Assembly (NCBI RefSeq): GCF_030063415.1
Contig: NZ_JASITA010000030.1
Span: 25,079-89,078, forward strand
Source of the DNA: Streptomyces sp. H27-C3
Lineage (GTDB): Bacteria > Actinomycetota > Actinomycetes > Streptomycetales > Streptomycetaceae
DNA length: 64,000 nt
Direction of reading: 5' to 3'
This document shows positions 8,393-16,146 of the stretch, one piece after another (within the stretch, counting starts at the first letter, position 1; each line of letters opens with the position of its first letter). A program made the position numbers and the translations under genes. Under the pieces are notes generated by a model. It was not told the DNA's origin. It did not search any database and saw nothing but the letters and a program-made list of their open reading frames with translations.

Positions 8393-9237
8393 ATCGGCTG
8401 GCCTTCCTCGATGGCGGCGGTGTTGAGGTCCGGGCGCGGGATGAACATGCGCAGGCACCCGGGGTGGGCGATGGGGTAGGCCGCGGCCTCCTCGGCCGAG
8501 CGGAGGGTGTCGTGCGCGCGGTCGAGTTCGGGGTGGCTGGTCCAGCCGCACTCGGGCCCGTCGGTGACCTGCACCCACCGCGCGTGGAGGTCGGCGGTCG
8601 TCGCGGTGAGCGCGCCGGCGTTGGCTGCGGTGACGCTCTGCGCGGTGAAGGCCGCCCGCGCCCAGGACGTCGCCGGGTGGGCGGCGTCGTTGGCGTAGGT
8701 GACGGTGCCCAGGCTGTGCCGGGCGGCGAGTTCCGCCGCCACGGTCAGCTCGGGAGCGCGGGCCGCGGCCGCGACGGCCCGCGCGAAGGCTTGTGCCCGG
8801 CGGACCACCTCGGCGAAGCGCCGCACCAGGGTCGGGTAGAACGCGGCGGTGACCGTCTTCAGGACGCGCTGGTGGCTGTCGTGCCACACGAAGACGGGCC
8901 GCACCTGACGGGGCGCGAGCACGGCCCGGCGCATCGCCTCCTCGGCGCCGAGCCGGTAGCAGCGCGGCAGGTCGACGGCGGCCCAGCGTTCGGCGAGCAC
9001 GCCGGCGTCCCGGTCAAAGCGGGCGGTGGCGGTGGTGAAGTCCCGCAGGGCGGCGCGGACGGCCGGCGGGACGGTCCGCGAGCGGATGCGGCGGCGCTGG
9101 GCGGTGGACAGCGCCCGCACCAGGACCTGCTGGGCGGCGACGAGCTGCTCCCACGAGGCGGTGGCATCGGTGAGGGCCTGGTCGGTCAGCTGGTGCAGGG
9201 CCTCGTGATGGGGCTGGGGTACGGCGGGTGTGGTCAT
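8389..9237 (-). CDS. Phage minor head protein (Mu F / SPP1 gp7-like, probable)
   Basis: A 282-residue mainly helical protein. The C-terminal part (TYANDAAHPATSWARAAFTA, WVQVTDGPECGWTSHPELDR, YPIAHPGCLRMFIPRP) has the Cys/His arrangement (ECGWTSH ... HPGCLR) typical of the phage minor head protein family, which associates with the portal inside the procapsid. ATG start; it overlaps the gene on each side by 4 nt. The family call is good from the C-terminal Cys/His signature. Confidence 0.75.
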   Translation of the reverse strand: MTTPAVPQPHHEALHQLTDQALTDATASWEQLVAAQQVLVRALSTAQRRRIRSRTVPPAVRAALRDFTTATARFDRDAGVLAERWAAVDLPRCYRLGAEEAMRRAVLAPRQVRPVFVWHDSHQRVLKTVTAAFYPTLVRRFAEVVRRAQAFARAVAAAARAPELTVAAELAARHSLGTVTYANDAAHPATSWARAAFTAQSVTAANAGALTATTADLHARWVQVTDGPECGWTSHPELDRAHDTLRSAEEAAAYPIAHPGCLRMFIPRPDLNTAAIEEGQPI

Positions 9238-9560
9238 CGGCGCGGCCGTTCGTGCAGGTAGAGCACGCCGCCGCCGGTCGGGCTGTCGGGATCGTTCTCG
9301 TCGGGGACGGGGGTGGCCGGGTTCTCGAGGTCCTCGATCTGCCGGTCGAGTGCCGCGACGTTCCCCGAGGTGTCGACGGAGACGACCCCGGACAGGGCGA
9401 CCTTGAGCGGCTGCGCGAGGAGGGTCGCGCGCCGCTCGCGCAGCACCTCGAGCGCCACGGCGCGGGCGGAGTGCAGCCGGGCGTAGCGCAGGTCGAGGTC
9501 GGCGGTGTCGGTGGCGGGGCCGAGGAGGGCCAGCAGCCAGCGGCGCAGCGTGTCGTCCAC
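9234..9560 (-). CDS. Head-tail connector adaptor-like protein
   Basis: A 108-residue helical protein starting (GTG) VDDTLRRWLLALLGPATDT, ending GGGVLYLHERPRR. Small helical proteins directly after the capsid genes are often the portal-binding adaptor. The assignment is by position and predicted helicity only. No clear ribosome site is visible before the GTG. Confidence 0.55.
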   Translation of the reverse strand: MDDTLRRWLLALLGPATDTADLDLRYARLHSARAVALEVLRERRATLLAQPLKVALSGVVSVDTSGNVAALDRQIEDLENPATPVPDENDPDSPTGGGVLYLHERPRR

Positions 9561-9595
9561 GGGAGGGCCCCAAGTCGTGGTCGGTGGTGGGGTGT

Positions 9596-9633
9596 CCGGT
9601 ACGGGCCGAAGAGGACGGCCCGGCCCGTACCGG
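9596..9633 (-). terminator. Hairpin between capsid and connector genes
   Basis: Perfect 12-bp arms CCGGTACGGGCC / GGCCCGTACCGG with a 14-nt loop. It lies inside the structural operon between the 9650 and 9560 genes, so it may be a partial terminator or RNA-stabilising hairpin that lowers expression after the capsid genes. Confidence 0.6.
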
Positions 9634-9649
9634 ACGGATCGGGGCCGGC

Positions 9650-9973
9650 CTACTCGTCGGCCGGCTTGGCCGGGCGGCGGGCGCGCGGCTTCTTCTCCGC
9701 CTCCGCGGGCACCTCGGCCGGGGCGGCCGGGGTGGCGGGCGGGGTCGGTTCGGCCGGGGCGGCCGGCTCCTGCGACGGCGCGGGGTCCGGAGCGGGATCC
9801 GGCTCCCCTTCGTCGTCGTCGGGGCCGGGCGCCTCGCTGCCCTCCCACGCGGAGGGCGTCAGGATGAGCGCGGCCAGGCGCGGCTCCGGCTCGGTGCCGG
9901 CCTCGCAGGTGACCCACTGGAATGTCTCGGGGTCCTTGACGTAGACGGTCGCGATGAGTCGGGGCACGCTCAC
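9650..9973 (-). CDS. Pro/Ala-rich virion accessory protein
   Basis: A 107-residue protein with a short ordered N-terminus (VSVPRLIATVYVKDPETFQW, then VTCEAG) and a long low-complexity Pro/Ala/Glu tail. Its GTG overlaps the major capsid stop by 4 nt. Such proteins directly downstream of the capsid gene are common in actinophages. A head-associated role is inferred. Confidence 0.6.
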   Translation of the reverse strand: MSVPRLIATVYVKDPETFQWVTCEAGTEPEPRLAALILTPSAWEGSEAPGPDDDEGEPDPAPDPAPSQEPAAPAEPTPPATPAAPAEVPAEAEKKPRARRPAKPADE

Positions 9974-11031
9974 CACACCCGGGCGGCGATGTGGATGTCC
10001 GGCACGTACAGCACCGGCATCGCGGCGGCGGCGACCTTGGTCCAGACGGTGACCGGGTCGTCGGTGTATCCGTGGGTGACGACGATGCCCGGGGCGTCCT
10101 GGCGCAGGATGGCCGGGTTGGTGCCGCGCGAGAGGACGAGGGACTCGGCGGTGACGCCGTACTGCGTCTCGCCCCACTGGCGGACGTTGGGCGGCACCAT
10201 CAGCCACAGGTTGTCGGGCAGGACCGTGGGGTTCGTGCCGTCGTCGAGCGGGATCTGCACGTCGTAGACGACGATCGGCGGCAGGCCGTAGCGCGCCCGC
10301 ACCGCGTCGACCTCGTTGGGGGCCAGGACGGCGGTGGGGATCTGCGAGCCGAGGAGCGCGCCGTAGTACGCGGCGCGGTAGCTCTTGTTGCCGGCCAGCA
10401 GCGCCTTCGCCTTGAAGGAGGTGAAGATCCGGGCGGGCAGCGGCGCGCGGGCGTCGCGCAGGACCTGGATCCACCGCATCTCGTCCGCCAGGGCGTCGGC
10501 GTCCGGGTTGGTCCACGGCACCGGCGCGGAGGGCATGTGCGAGGCGGGGACCTGCGCGTCGTACTCGATGAACAGGTTGTTCTCGCCCTGCAGGGTGAAG
10601 CGGCCGTCGGAGAGCAGGTCGCCCGCGGCCAGCTCCAGGCGGGAGCGGACGGACAGGACGTGCGCGGCGACGTCGTCGTAGACCGCCTGGACGAGGTCGT
10701 CGCTGTTCGCGCCGCGGTCCGCGTCGAGGAGGATCTGCTCCATCTCTCCCACGATGTACTTCTGGCCGACCGGCGGGAGCTTGCCCTCGGTCTCGATCAT
10801 CGTGATCTCGCGGGAGGCGACCGGAGTCGTCGCGTCCCAGGCGCGGTACTTGGCCGCCGGCACCCGGCGGTTGGTCCGCTTGACCCGCCACTTGACGGTG
10901 TTGAGCGCGATCTCGGGGAGCACGCTGCGGGTCAGCTCGTAGTCCTCCGGCGAGGGAATCGCGCGGCTGAACGCGTTGATGTCCGTCGGAGTCAGGTCGC
11001 GGAGCAGGAGCTCCAGCATGTCGTTGGGCAT
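9970..11031 (-). CDS. Major capsid protein (lambda gpE-type fold family)
   Basis: A 353-residue protein. The N-terminus (LTPTDINAFSRAIPSPEDY) and middle (REITMIETEGKLPPVGQKYI, LVQAVYDDVAAHVLSVRSRLE) match the phage major capsid protein E type, as do the C-terminal segments NLWLMVP and GVVVTHGYTDDPVTVWTKV-like. It follows the decoration and scaffold genes as expected. Length is close to the family norm. This is one of the safest structural calls in the window. Confidence 0.9.
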   Translation of the reverse strand: MPNDMLELLLRDLTPTDINAFSRAIPSPEDYELTRSVLPEIALNTVKWRVKRTNRRVPAAKYRAWDATTPVASREITMIETEGKLPPVGQKYIVGEMEQILLDADRGANSDDLVQAVYDDVAAHVLSVRSRLELAAGDLLSDGRFTLQGENNLFIEYDAQVPASHMPSAPVPWTNPDADALADEMRWIQVLRDARAPLPARIFTSFKAKALLAGNKSYRAAYYGALLGSQIPTAVLAPNEVDAVRARYGLPPIVVYDVQIPLDDGTNPTVLPDNLWLMVPPNVRQWGETQYGVTAESLVLSRGTNPAILRQDAPGIVVTHGYTDDPVTVWTKVAAAAMPVLYVPDIHIAARVW

Positions 11032-11044
11032 GGGTGGCTCCCTC

Positions 11045-11455
11045 TCAGGCCGCGTACGTGACGGAGGCGGTGGTCTTGGCGATGGCGCCCGTGTCGAACG
11101 GGACGGGCAGCTTGGCCGGGGCGATCAGGCCGTGGACGCGCAGGGCCGCGCCGATGCGTGTGGCGCCGACCCCGAAGGCGGTCTCGGTGTCGAGGAAGCC
11201 GGCGAGGACCTCGTGGCCGTCGGTGGCCGCCGGGTTGTAGGGCTCGTAGAGCTGGCTGGTGGCGTTCCGGGCCAGCGGCAGACCGGACTTGAAGTGGGCC
11301 TCGACGGTCTTGATGCCGCGCACCCAGTGGGTGGTCTCGGCGAACTTCGCGACGTCGAGGGTGATCGTCTGGTTGGTCTCGGTGCCGTGGCCGGACAGCA
11401 GCCAGGGGCGGCCGACCTGCAGACGCTGGGTGGTGGTGATCGGCTGGATATCCAT
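11045..11455 (-). CDS. Capsid decoration / head-stabilising protein (probable)
   Basis: A 136-residue protein starting MDIQPITTTQRLQVGRPWLL. It is rich in beta-strands and contains a lambda D-like arrangement of G-x-A-T/V segments (ETAFGVGATRIGAALRVHGL, PVPFDTGAIAKTTASVTYAA). It lies between the scaffold and the capsid gene, the standard place for the decoration protein. 116 nt upstream of it carry no gene. Confidence 0.75.
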   Translation of the reverse strand: MDIQPITTTQRLQVGRPWLLSGHGTETNQTITLDVAKFAETTHWVRGIKTVEAHFKSGLPLARNATSQLYEPYNPAATDGHEVLAGFLDTETAFGVGATRIGAALRVHGLIAPAKLPVPFDTGAIAKTTASVTYAA

Positions 11456-11571
11456 GCCGGGGGTCCTCCCGAGGACGGGGCGCAACGGAAATGCGGAGCA
11501 CCGGTGCGGTGCCGTCCACGGGGAGGAGAAGGGTGGGCGTGGTCCCAGGGGTGGTGCGGTGGGGCTGTTGG

Positions 11572-12390
11572 TCAGGCCGCGTCGTCGGCGGGGAACATCC
11601 GGGCCGCCATGGCGCGTCCGGCGTCACCGGGCTTGCCGGCCGGGGTCTGGCGCTGCGGCGGTCCGCCGGCCGGGGAGCCGGACGGGGCGGGCGGCGCGGC
11701 GGGCTTGAGGGGTTCGCCGGGAACACCGAACAGCAGCGGCCGGCGCTTCTTGAGGGCGTCGGCGGCCTTGCTGACGGCGGCCTCGTCCGCGTCCGGGTCG
11801 CCGTCCAGTGCCTTGTTCAGCAGGAGCAGCGCGTCCTCGAGGTCCTGGCCGGTCGCGCCGAGGGAGACGAGCTGGGAGCTGCGGGCCGCTTCCTGCAGCC
11901 GGGCGTCGGCGGCGGCCGCGGCCTTCTCGGCGGCGGCTTCCCGCGCCGCGATGGCCTGCTCCCGCTGCGTGAACTCGGCCTCGCGGCGCTGCTCGTCGGA
12001 CAGCTGGGCGTCCTTGAGCTTCTTGGCGTCAAGCAGCACCTGCTTGAGCGCGGTGGCGTCGACGCTCTCCGGGTCGAGTCCGGCCTCGGAGGCCAGGGCG
12101 CGCAGCGCGGCCTGCCGGCCCTGGTCCTTCTCCCTCGTCAGGAGGAGGTTCATGCGCTTCTGGGTGACCGTGACGGTCTCTTCGTCCTCGCCGCCCTCGC
12201 CCTCGGGCGTCTTGCGCTCGAGGACGTCCTTGGGCGTGGGAGTGGGAGCCGGCGCGGCCGGGTTGGGGGTCGGGTTGGGGTTCGGGTCGTCCTCGCCGGA
12301 ACCACCAGCGATGACGTGCACCGGGCGGCCGGCGACGTAGCCGACGATCGCTCCGGGGACCGGACGGGGTCGAGGGGTGCTGCGGTGCAT
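11572..12390 (-). CDS. Scaffolding protein (probable)
   Basis: A 272-residue protein with a disordered Pro/Asn N-terminus (DDPNPNPTPNP), a long charged coiled coil (LSDEQRREAEFTQREQAIAA) and a basic C-terminal tail ending MAARMFPADDAA. This architecture and its place between portal and capsid fit a capsid scaffold. The ATG at 12388-12390 has GGAGG 10 nt upstream. An upstream GTG at 12451-12453, which overlaps the portal stop by 4 nt, is an alternative start adding 21 residues. Confidence 0.8.
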   Translation of the reverse strand: MHRSTPRPRPVPGAIVGYVAGRPVHVIAGGSGEDDPNPNPTPNPAAPAPTPTPKDVLERKTPEGEGGEDEETVTVTQKRMNLLLTREKDQGRQAALRALASEAGLDPESVDATALKQVLLDAKKLKDAQLSDEQRREAEFTQREQAIAAREAAAEKAAAAADARLQEAARSSQLVSLGATGQDLEDALLLLNKALDGDPDADEAAVSKAADALKKRRPLLFGVPGEPLKPAAPPAPSGSPAGGPPQRQTPAGKPGDAGRAMAARMFPADDAA

Positions 12391-12449
12391 GCGGTCGAGT
12401 CCTCCACCGATGGGCGCCCCCGCGCCACTTACGAGTTTAGGGGTGATCT

Positions 12450-14267
12450 TCACTGCTGCTGTCCCGCGTCGCGTTCGGCGTCGGGCTCCTGGCCGTCGGG
12501 GAGGACGGGCACCGGGACCTGCTCGGGTGCCTGGCCCTTGAGTCCGAGGTAGTCGCGTACGGCCTCGGCGTCGCCGGTGGCGTCGGCCAGCGCGCCGGCC
12601 TGGGTGAAGGCCCGGGCCTGGATCCGTTCGATCTCGTCGGGGATGTCCTCGATGGGCCAGCCGCCCTCGACGAGCATGCGCAGCGCGGTCTCCAGGGAGA
12701 TGAGGTTGGCCGTGTACGCGGTGGAGACCTCCTCGAGGACTCCGGCCCGGTCGGTGGGGGTGTAGGCGCCCATGACGATGGTCGCGGGCTGGACGTTGCG
12801 GCCGATCCAGCCGGGGGCCTGTCCGGCGATAAACAATCGCTGAACGAACTTCAGCATCAGCATGTATTTGTGCCGGCGGGCCAGGCGCATGCCCGCGATC
12901 AGCTTGTCGAGCGGGCCGAGGCTGAGCCGCAGGGCGTACCCGGAGGGCATCTGTGCGGGGTCCTGGGTGCCCAGCGCCACGGCGGGCAGCCGCAGGTTGA
13001 CCGCGGCCCGGTCGCGCAGGGACTCCACGGTGGTGAGGAGCTGGGCGAGTTGCGGCGCGGTGTTCAGGACGTCCATCCGGCCGCCGTCGGCGAGCTTGAA
13101 GACCATGCCGGGGCCGGCCTCGATGTCGGAGCGGGTGTCCTGCAGGCCGGACACCGAGATGATCGGCGAGCCGGTGGTGGCCGAGGCGCGGGCCGCGTCG
13201 GTGTCGGAGGCCGCGAGCTCGTCCATGATCTGAAGGACCCGGGCCAGGGAGGGGCGGCCCCAGTGTTCCTCCGCGGCCGGGACCGTGTTGGGCAGGTGGA
13301 TGACCGGCACGAAGTCGATCATCAGGTCGAGGGCGTTGAGGACCTCGCAGTCCTCCCGCTGGGCGAACATCGCCTTGTCCGTGGGCAGGTCGTCGATGTC
13401 GCTGGTGCGCTCGAGGTCCTCCAGCAGCCACACCGCGTCGGTGAGGTAGCAGGTGTAGGGCGAGGGAGCGTCGTTCCAGGGGTACTGCCGCAGGATGCCG
13501 CCGGCGTCGTCGAGCGTGTCGCCGGGGGTGAGCAGCGGGGCGTCGGGCTCGCCGACGAAGGTGCGCAGCGGCCGGCCGATCCGGTCGGTGGCGGAGACGG
13601 TGGCCGGGGCGATGGGGCCGAGTTCGTAGGTGACGCGGCGCAGCCGGTCCTTGAGCCCGCGCTTGGGGTCTGCCGCCAGTTCCCAGGCGAAGTGGACGCG
13701 ACGGGGGAACTCCCCGTCGTCGTCGAGGACGGGGAAGTAGAAGCCGGGGTCGACGGCCCGCACGGTCGGCCGGCCCTTGCCCGGCTCCCAGGAGAGCCGG
13801 TACACCGCGTCGCCGAGGCTGACGGCCTTGCGCTCGCCCTGCTGCATCCGCATCGCGAGCTGCTCGTCCTCGGCCCACTGGAGCAGGTCCTCCTGGACCG
13901 CGCTGGCCTCGGCCGCCTCTGGGCTGGTGTCGTCCTCGTCGTGGTCGGCGCCGTCGACCACGATGTGCTGTTCGTCGCCCAGGACGTCGGCGGTGATGGC
14001 GTCGACGAAGGTCGCCGGGTCGCCGAACTCGCGGCGCTCGCGGGCCTCGGGGCCGTCGCGCACCTCCGCCAGCTCGCCGGCCTGGTTGTTGTCGTAGGCG
14101 GCCAGCACGGTGTAGGCGGACAGGCGGCGGGTGTCGTCGTCGGGTACCCAGGTGGCGTGCGCGCCGGGGAAGGCGCGGCGGTCGGGGCCGCCGAGGTGGG
14201 GGTCGGCGTACACGGGCTTGAAGTTCAGCCAGCCCCAGGCGTCGACGAGAAATTGGCGCAGGCCCAC
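12450..14267 (-). CDS. Phage portal protein
   Basis: A 605-residue protein starting MGLRQFLVDAWGWLNFKPVY. It contains portal-type segments (AVDPGFYFPVLDDDG, LEDLERTSDIDDLPTD, LPAVALGTQDPAQMPSGYAL, LSLGPLDKLIAGMRLARRHK) and a C-terminal helical region. It would form the dodecameric vertex through which DNA is packaged. The terminase usually sits directly upstream. Here a 4-kb plus-strand block of small genes separates the two, which is unusual. Confidence 0.9.
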   Translation of the reverse strand: MGLRQFLVDAWGWLNFKPVYADPHLGGPDRRAFPGAHATWVPDDDTRRLSAYTVLAAYDNNQAGELAEVRDGPEARERREFGDPATFVDAITADVLGDEQHIVVDGADHDEDDTSPEAAEASAVQEDLLQWAEDEQLAMRMQQGERKAVSLGDAVYRLSWEPGKGRPTVRAVDPGFYFPVLDDDGEFPRRVHFAWELAADPKRGLKDRLRRVTYELGPIAPATVSATDRIGRPLRTFVGEPDAPLLTPGDTLDDAGGILRQYPWNDAPSPYTCYLTDAVWLLEDLERTSDIDDLPTDKAMFAQREDCEVLNALDLMIDFVPVIHLPNTVPAAEEHWGRPSLARVLQIMDELAASDTDAARASATTGSPIISVSGLQDTRSDIEAGPGMVFKLADGGRMDVLNTAPQLAQLLTTVESLRDRAAVNLRLPAVALGTQDPAQMPSGYALRLSLGPLDKLIAGMRLARRHKYMLMLKFVQRLFIAGQAPGWIGRNVQPATIVMGAYTPTDRAGVLEEVSTAYTANLISLETALRMLVEGGWPIEDIPDEIERIQARAFTQAGALADATGDAEAVRDYLGLKGQAPEQVPVPVLPDGQEPDAERDAGQQQ

Positions 14268-14287
14268 TTCGTCCCTCCGGACAGTCG

Positions 14288-14322
14288 GCCCCGCGCCGTG
14301 ATCAAGGGTATCGGCGCGGGGC
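14288..14322 (-). terminator. Hairpin before portal gene
   Basis: Arms GCCCCGCGCC / GGCGCGGGGC with a 15-nt loop, between the stop of the 14341 gene and the portal start. There is no U-run, so it could attenuate or protect the transcript rather than stop it. Confidence 0.5.
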
Positions 14323-14340
14323 CGCCCGGCCCGGTGGGCG

Positions 14341-14667
14341 TCAGTGCTGGCGGGCGGCCTCGGAGGCCGCGACCCACTCGGTCTTGCTGAACTCGTAGTG
14401 GGTGACGCCGGCGTTGCGCTTGCCCTGGTCGTGGGCCTCTTTCGCCTCGCCCCAGGCGGCGGCGTAGTCGGCGGTCGGGGTGCCGCGGCCGCCGTCCCAG
14501 CGCGGTACGTAGTGGGGGCCGGCCGGGACGGTCGTGGTGTTCAGCCGCTCGACTTCGGCGAGCAGGCGGGCCACGTCGCGGCGCAGCTGCTCGCCGTCGC
14601 GGCTCTGGTACTGCCCGGCGCGGATCTCCGCCAAGTCGGCTGCGGCGAGGGGCTGGTGTGCGGTCAT
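14341..14667 (-). CDS. Small protein at head of structural operon, unknown
   Basis: A 108-residue protein MTAHQPLAAADLAEIRAGQY with a helical first half (LRRDVARLLAEVERLNT) and a C-terminal AWGEAKEAHDQGKRNAGVTH segment. The first half looks like an actinophage coiled-coil protein with the pattern LAEIRARY-x-DVARLLAEVERL. It is the first gene downstream of the minus-directed family A promoter at 14705-14734, so it may lead the portal-capsid-tail transcript. Function unknown. Confidence 0.65.
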   Translation of the reverse strand: MTAHQPLAAADLAEIRAGQYQSRDGEQLRRDVARLLAEVERLNTTTVPAGPHYVPRWDGGRGTPTADYAAAWGEAKEAHDQGKRNAGVTHYEFSKTEWVAASEAARQH

Positions 14668-14700
14668 CGCGGTCTCCCTGAATCGGTGGGCTCCATCACT

Positions 14701-14734
14701 TCCCACAATACAACACGACGTTGTATTGTGGGAA
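14701..14734 (-). promoter_or_regulatory. Family A promoter/operator, toward the structural genes
   Basis: Perfect inverted repeat of 14 bp with 5-bp centre (14701-14733). Core TACAACA-CGA-CGTTGTA at 14709-14725. On the minus strand a -35 TTCCCA (14729-14734), an 18-nt spacer and a -10 TATTGT (14705-14710) fit the family pattern. It points to the 14667 gene and the portal operon beyond. Confidence 0.7.
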
Positions 14735-14743
14735 GCAGCAGAG

Positions 14744-14764
14744 AGCAACGCAACGTTGTATGGT
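14744..14764 (+). promoter_or_regulatory. Family A operator/promoter, toward the small-gene block
   Basis: Core (ag)CAACG-CAA-CGTTGTA at 14744-14760 with the -10 TATGGT at 14759-14764. The -35 position (GCAGCA) is poor. It lies back to back with the minus-directed copy, so one regulator could control both directions. Confidence 0.6.
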
Positions 14765-14808
14765 CAGCGCCGGAGAGGTGGCTCGCCCCCGGCGCAGGAG
14801 GAGGAACC

Positions 14809-15015
14809 GTGTCCGAGGCACCCCAGTACCCGGAGGTCGCCGTGCAGCTCAGCGGCGAGGACGGCAACGTCTACAGCGTGATCGGCCGCGTGCAGGGAGC
14901 ACTGCGCAAGGCCGGGCACCGCGACGCCGCCACCGAGTTCAGCCAGGCCGCGCGCGCCGCGCAGTCGTACGACGAGGTGCTCCAGCTCGCCATGCGCACC
15001 GTGGACGTGAGCTGA
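14809..15015 (+). CDS. Small helical protein, unknown
   Basis: A 68-residue protein from a GTG preceded by a strong GGAGGAGG ribosome site. It reads VSEAPQYPEVAVQLSGEDGN, then VYSVIGRVQGALRKAGH, then AATEFSQAARAAQSYDEVLQ. The pattern (beta hairpin followed by helices, with a S-YDEVL motif) is widespread in small actinobacterial plasmid and phage proteins. Function unknown. First gene of the plus-strand cassette block. Confidence 0.7.
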   Translation: MSEAPQYPEVAVQLSGEDGNVYSVIGRVQGALRKAGHRDAATEFSQAARAAQSYDEVLQLAMRTVDVS

Positions 15016-15032
15016 CCTCCCCACCCCCCAGA

Positions 15033-15057
15033 GTGGGGGCCGGCGCGCGGCCCCCAC
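15033..15057 (+). terminator. Terminator-like hairpin
   Basis: GTGGGGGCCG / CGGCCCCCAC with a 5-nt loop directly after the 14809 gene. Confidence 0.65.
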
Positions 15058-15090
15058 GCCATCGTGGCAGACCCAGGAAGGACCCCCGAC

Positions 15091-15312
15091 ATGAGCAGCA
15101 AGCCGAAGGAACTGTGGGACTACGCGAGGATCGCGGAAGAGACCGGGCTCAAGGTCCCCACCCTGCGCTTCTACAAGAAGACCGGGCGCATGCCAGCGCC
15201 GGACGAGCAGCCCGCCCCGGACCGCCCGCGCTGGTACCCGGCGACCATCACCACGTGGATGGCGAACCGTCCGGGCCGAGGCGCCCGCACGGACCTGAAG
15301 GGCGACAAGTAG
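15091..15312 (+). CDS. MerR/excisionase-like HTH protein
   Basis: A 73-residue protein starting MSSKPKELWDYARIAEETGL, followed by a typical helix-turn-helix (KVPTLRFYKKTGRMPAPDE) and W-YPATITTWMANRPG wing. It matches the small HTH_17/Xis-type proteins of Streptomyces integrative elements. The ATG is preceded by AGGAAGGAC. It could be a directionality factor or a local transcription regulator. No integrase is visible, so the second is as likely. It is a candidate ligand for the family A operator. Confidence 0.75.
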   Translation: MSSKPKELWDYARIAEETGLKVPTLRFYKKTGRMPAPDEQPAPDRPRWYPATITTWMANRPGRGARTDLKGDK

Positions 15313-15336
15313 CCCGTCCCCCGCTCCCCCGTCCCG

Positions 15337-15375
15337 TCCGCCGCGCCCCCCGCTCTCCGCAGCCGGGGGCGCGCG
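15337..15375 (+). terminator. Imperfect GC-rich hairpin
   Basis: CCGCGCCCCC ... GGGGGCGCGCGG arms with a loop of about 15 nt after the 15091 gene; likely terminator of the first unit. Confidence 0.5.
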
Positions 15376-15423
15376 GCGCGTCCGGGGCCGGCCGAAGTCC
15401 GCCGAGGAAGATCACGAATCCCC

Positions 15424-15453
15424 TTCCATCCTTACAACGTCGCGTTGTATAGT
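15424..15453 (+). promoter_or_regulatory. Family A promoter with embedded operator
   Basis: -35 TTCCAT (15424-15429), 18-nt spacer and -10 TATAGT (15448-15453). Palindrome TACAACG-TCG-CGTTGTA at 15433-15449 fills the spacer. It drives the 15509 gene. Confidence 0.75.
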
Positions 15454-15508
15454 TGATCTAGAAGGGACGGACACCCGGCCCGGACCGGACACGAAGAGGG
15501 AGCACCAG

Positions 15509-15718
15509 ATGTCACGCGAGATGACCGTCGCCGACCTGATCGAGCAGCTCGAGCGACTGGACCCGGAGGCGAAGATCCGGGCGGCGACCCAGCCGAGCTA
15601 CCCCTTCGAGTACCTGATCGGCGAGCTCGCCGAGACCGACGGCACCTGCTGGATCGGCATGGGCGACCAGGTCGGCTACCTGCCCGACGACGCGCGGGAG
15701 GCGCTCGGCTGGGGCTGA
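15509..15718 (+). CDS. Small protein (A-regulated), unknown
   Basis: A 69-residue protein starting MSREMTVADLIEQLERLDPE, then AKIRAATQPSYPFEYLIGEL and CWIGMGDQVGYLPDDAREAL. The start T-V-x-L-I-x-x-L-x-x-D-P-x-A-x-I-R is a common theme in small actinobacterial and phage proteins. Preceded by AGGGAGCACC. Function unknown. Confidence 0.7.
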   Translation: MSREMTVADLIEQLERLDPEAKIRAATQPSYPFEYLIGELAETDGTCWIGMGDQVGYLPDDAREALGWG

Positions 15719-15732
15719 CCGGCGAGTACCTG

Positions 15733-15765
15733 GCGGCCCGCCCCGAGGCAAGCGGGGCGGGCCGC
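15733..15765 (+). terminator. Terminator-like hairpin
   Basis: Perfect 12-bp arms GCGGCCCGCCCC / GGGGCGGGCCGC with a 9-nt loop after the 15509 gene. Confidence 0.7.
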
Positions 15766-15803
15766 CCCCTTCGCACCCAACACCGCGACGCAGGAGGCAT
15801 GAG

Positions 15804-16001
15804 ATGTACAACCCCGGAGACCGCGTGGAGCTGGTCGTTACCACCGACCCCCACACCGCCCTGACCCCCGGCGACCAGGGCGCGGTGCGGGCCCTGCACC
15901 CGGCGGACCGCCTCGGCGGGCGGCGCCTCGACGTGAACTGGGACTCGGGCTCGCGCCTGACGCTGCTCATCGACGAGGGCGACCAGGTCCGCCCGGCCTA
16001 G
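15804..16001 (+). CDS. DUF4314 family protein
   Basis: A 65-residue SH3-like small protein. MYNPGDRVELVVTTDPHTAL followed by PGDQGAVRALHPADRLGG and LDVNWDSGSRLTLLIDEGD shows the DUF4314 pattern (R-V-E-L-V-x-T-x-D-P-x-T-x-L-x-P-G-D-x-G-x-V). Its role is unknown. It is common on actinobacterial plasmids. ATG preceded by GGAGGCATG spacing. Confidence 0.8.
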   Translation: MYNPGDRVELVVTTDPHTALTPGDQGAVRALHPADRLGGRRLDVNWDSGSRLTLLIDEGDQVRPA

Positions 16002-16004
16002 CCG

Positions 16005-16039
16005 GCGCTGCGCCCCCGGTTCCGCCGGGGGCGCAGCGC
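16005..16039 (+). terminator. Strong terminator hairpin
   Basis: Perfect 15-bp arms GCGCTGCGCCCCCGG / CCGGGGGCGCAGCGC with a 5-nt loop just after the DUF4314 gene. Confidence 0.8.
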
Positions 16040-16067
16040 GCAGGTGTTCAGAACAAGATCACTAAAG

Positions 16068-16108
16068 CCCTTCCAACCTTACAATGTAGCGTTGTAAGGT
16101 TGGAAGGG
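16068..16108 (+). promoter_or_regulatory. Family A promoter with extended palindrome
   Basis: Longest palindrome of the family: perfect 17-bp arms (16068-16084 and 16092-16108) around a 7-nt centre, core TACAATG-TAG-CGTTGTA. Because the palindrome includes both -35 sequences, it can be read as promoter on both strands. Plus strand: TTCCAA (16071-16076), 18 nt, TAAGGT (16095-16100). Drives the 16147 gene. Confidence 0.75.
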
Positions 16109-16146
16109 GAGGCCGGGACCGCCGGCCACGAGGGGAGGAACCCACG

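Noticed and set aside
14744..14764. Complete family A promoter at the second divergent site
   Set aside because: Core and -10 fit, but no TTCCA-like -35 is present, so I list it only as operator with weak promoter.
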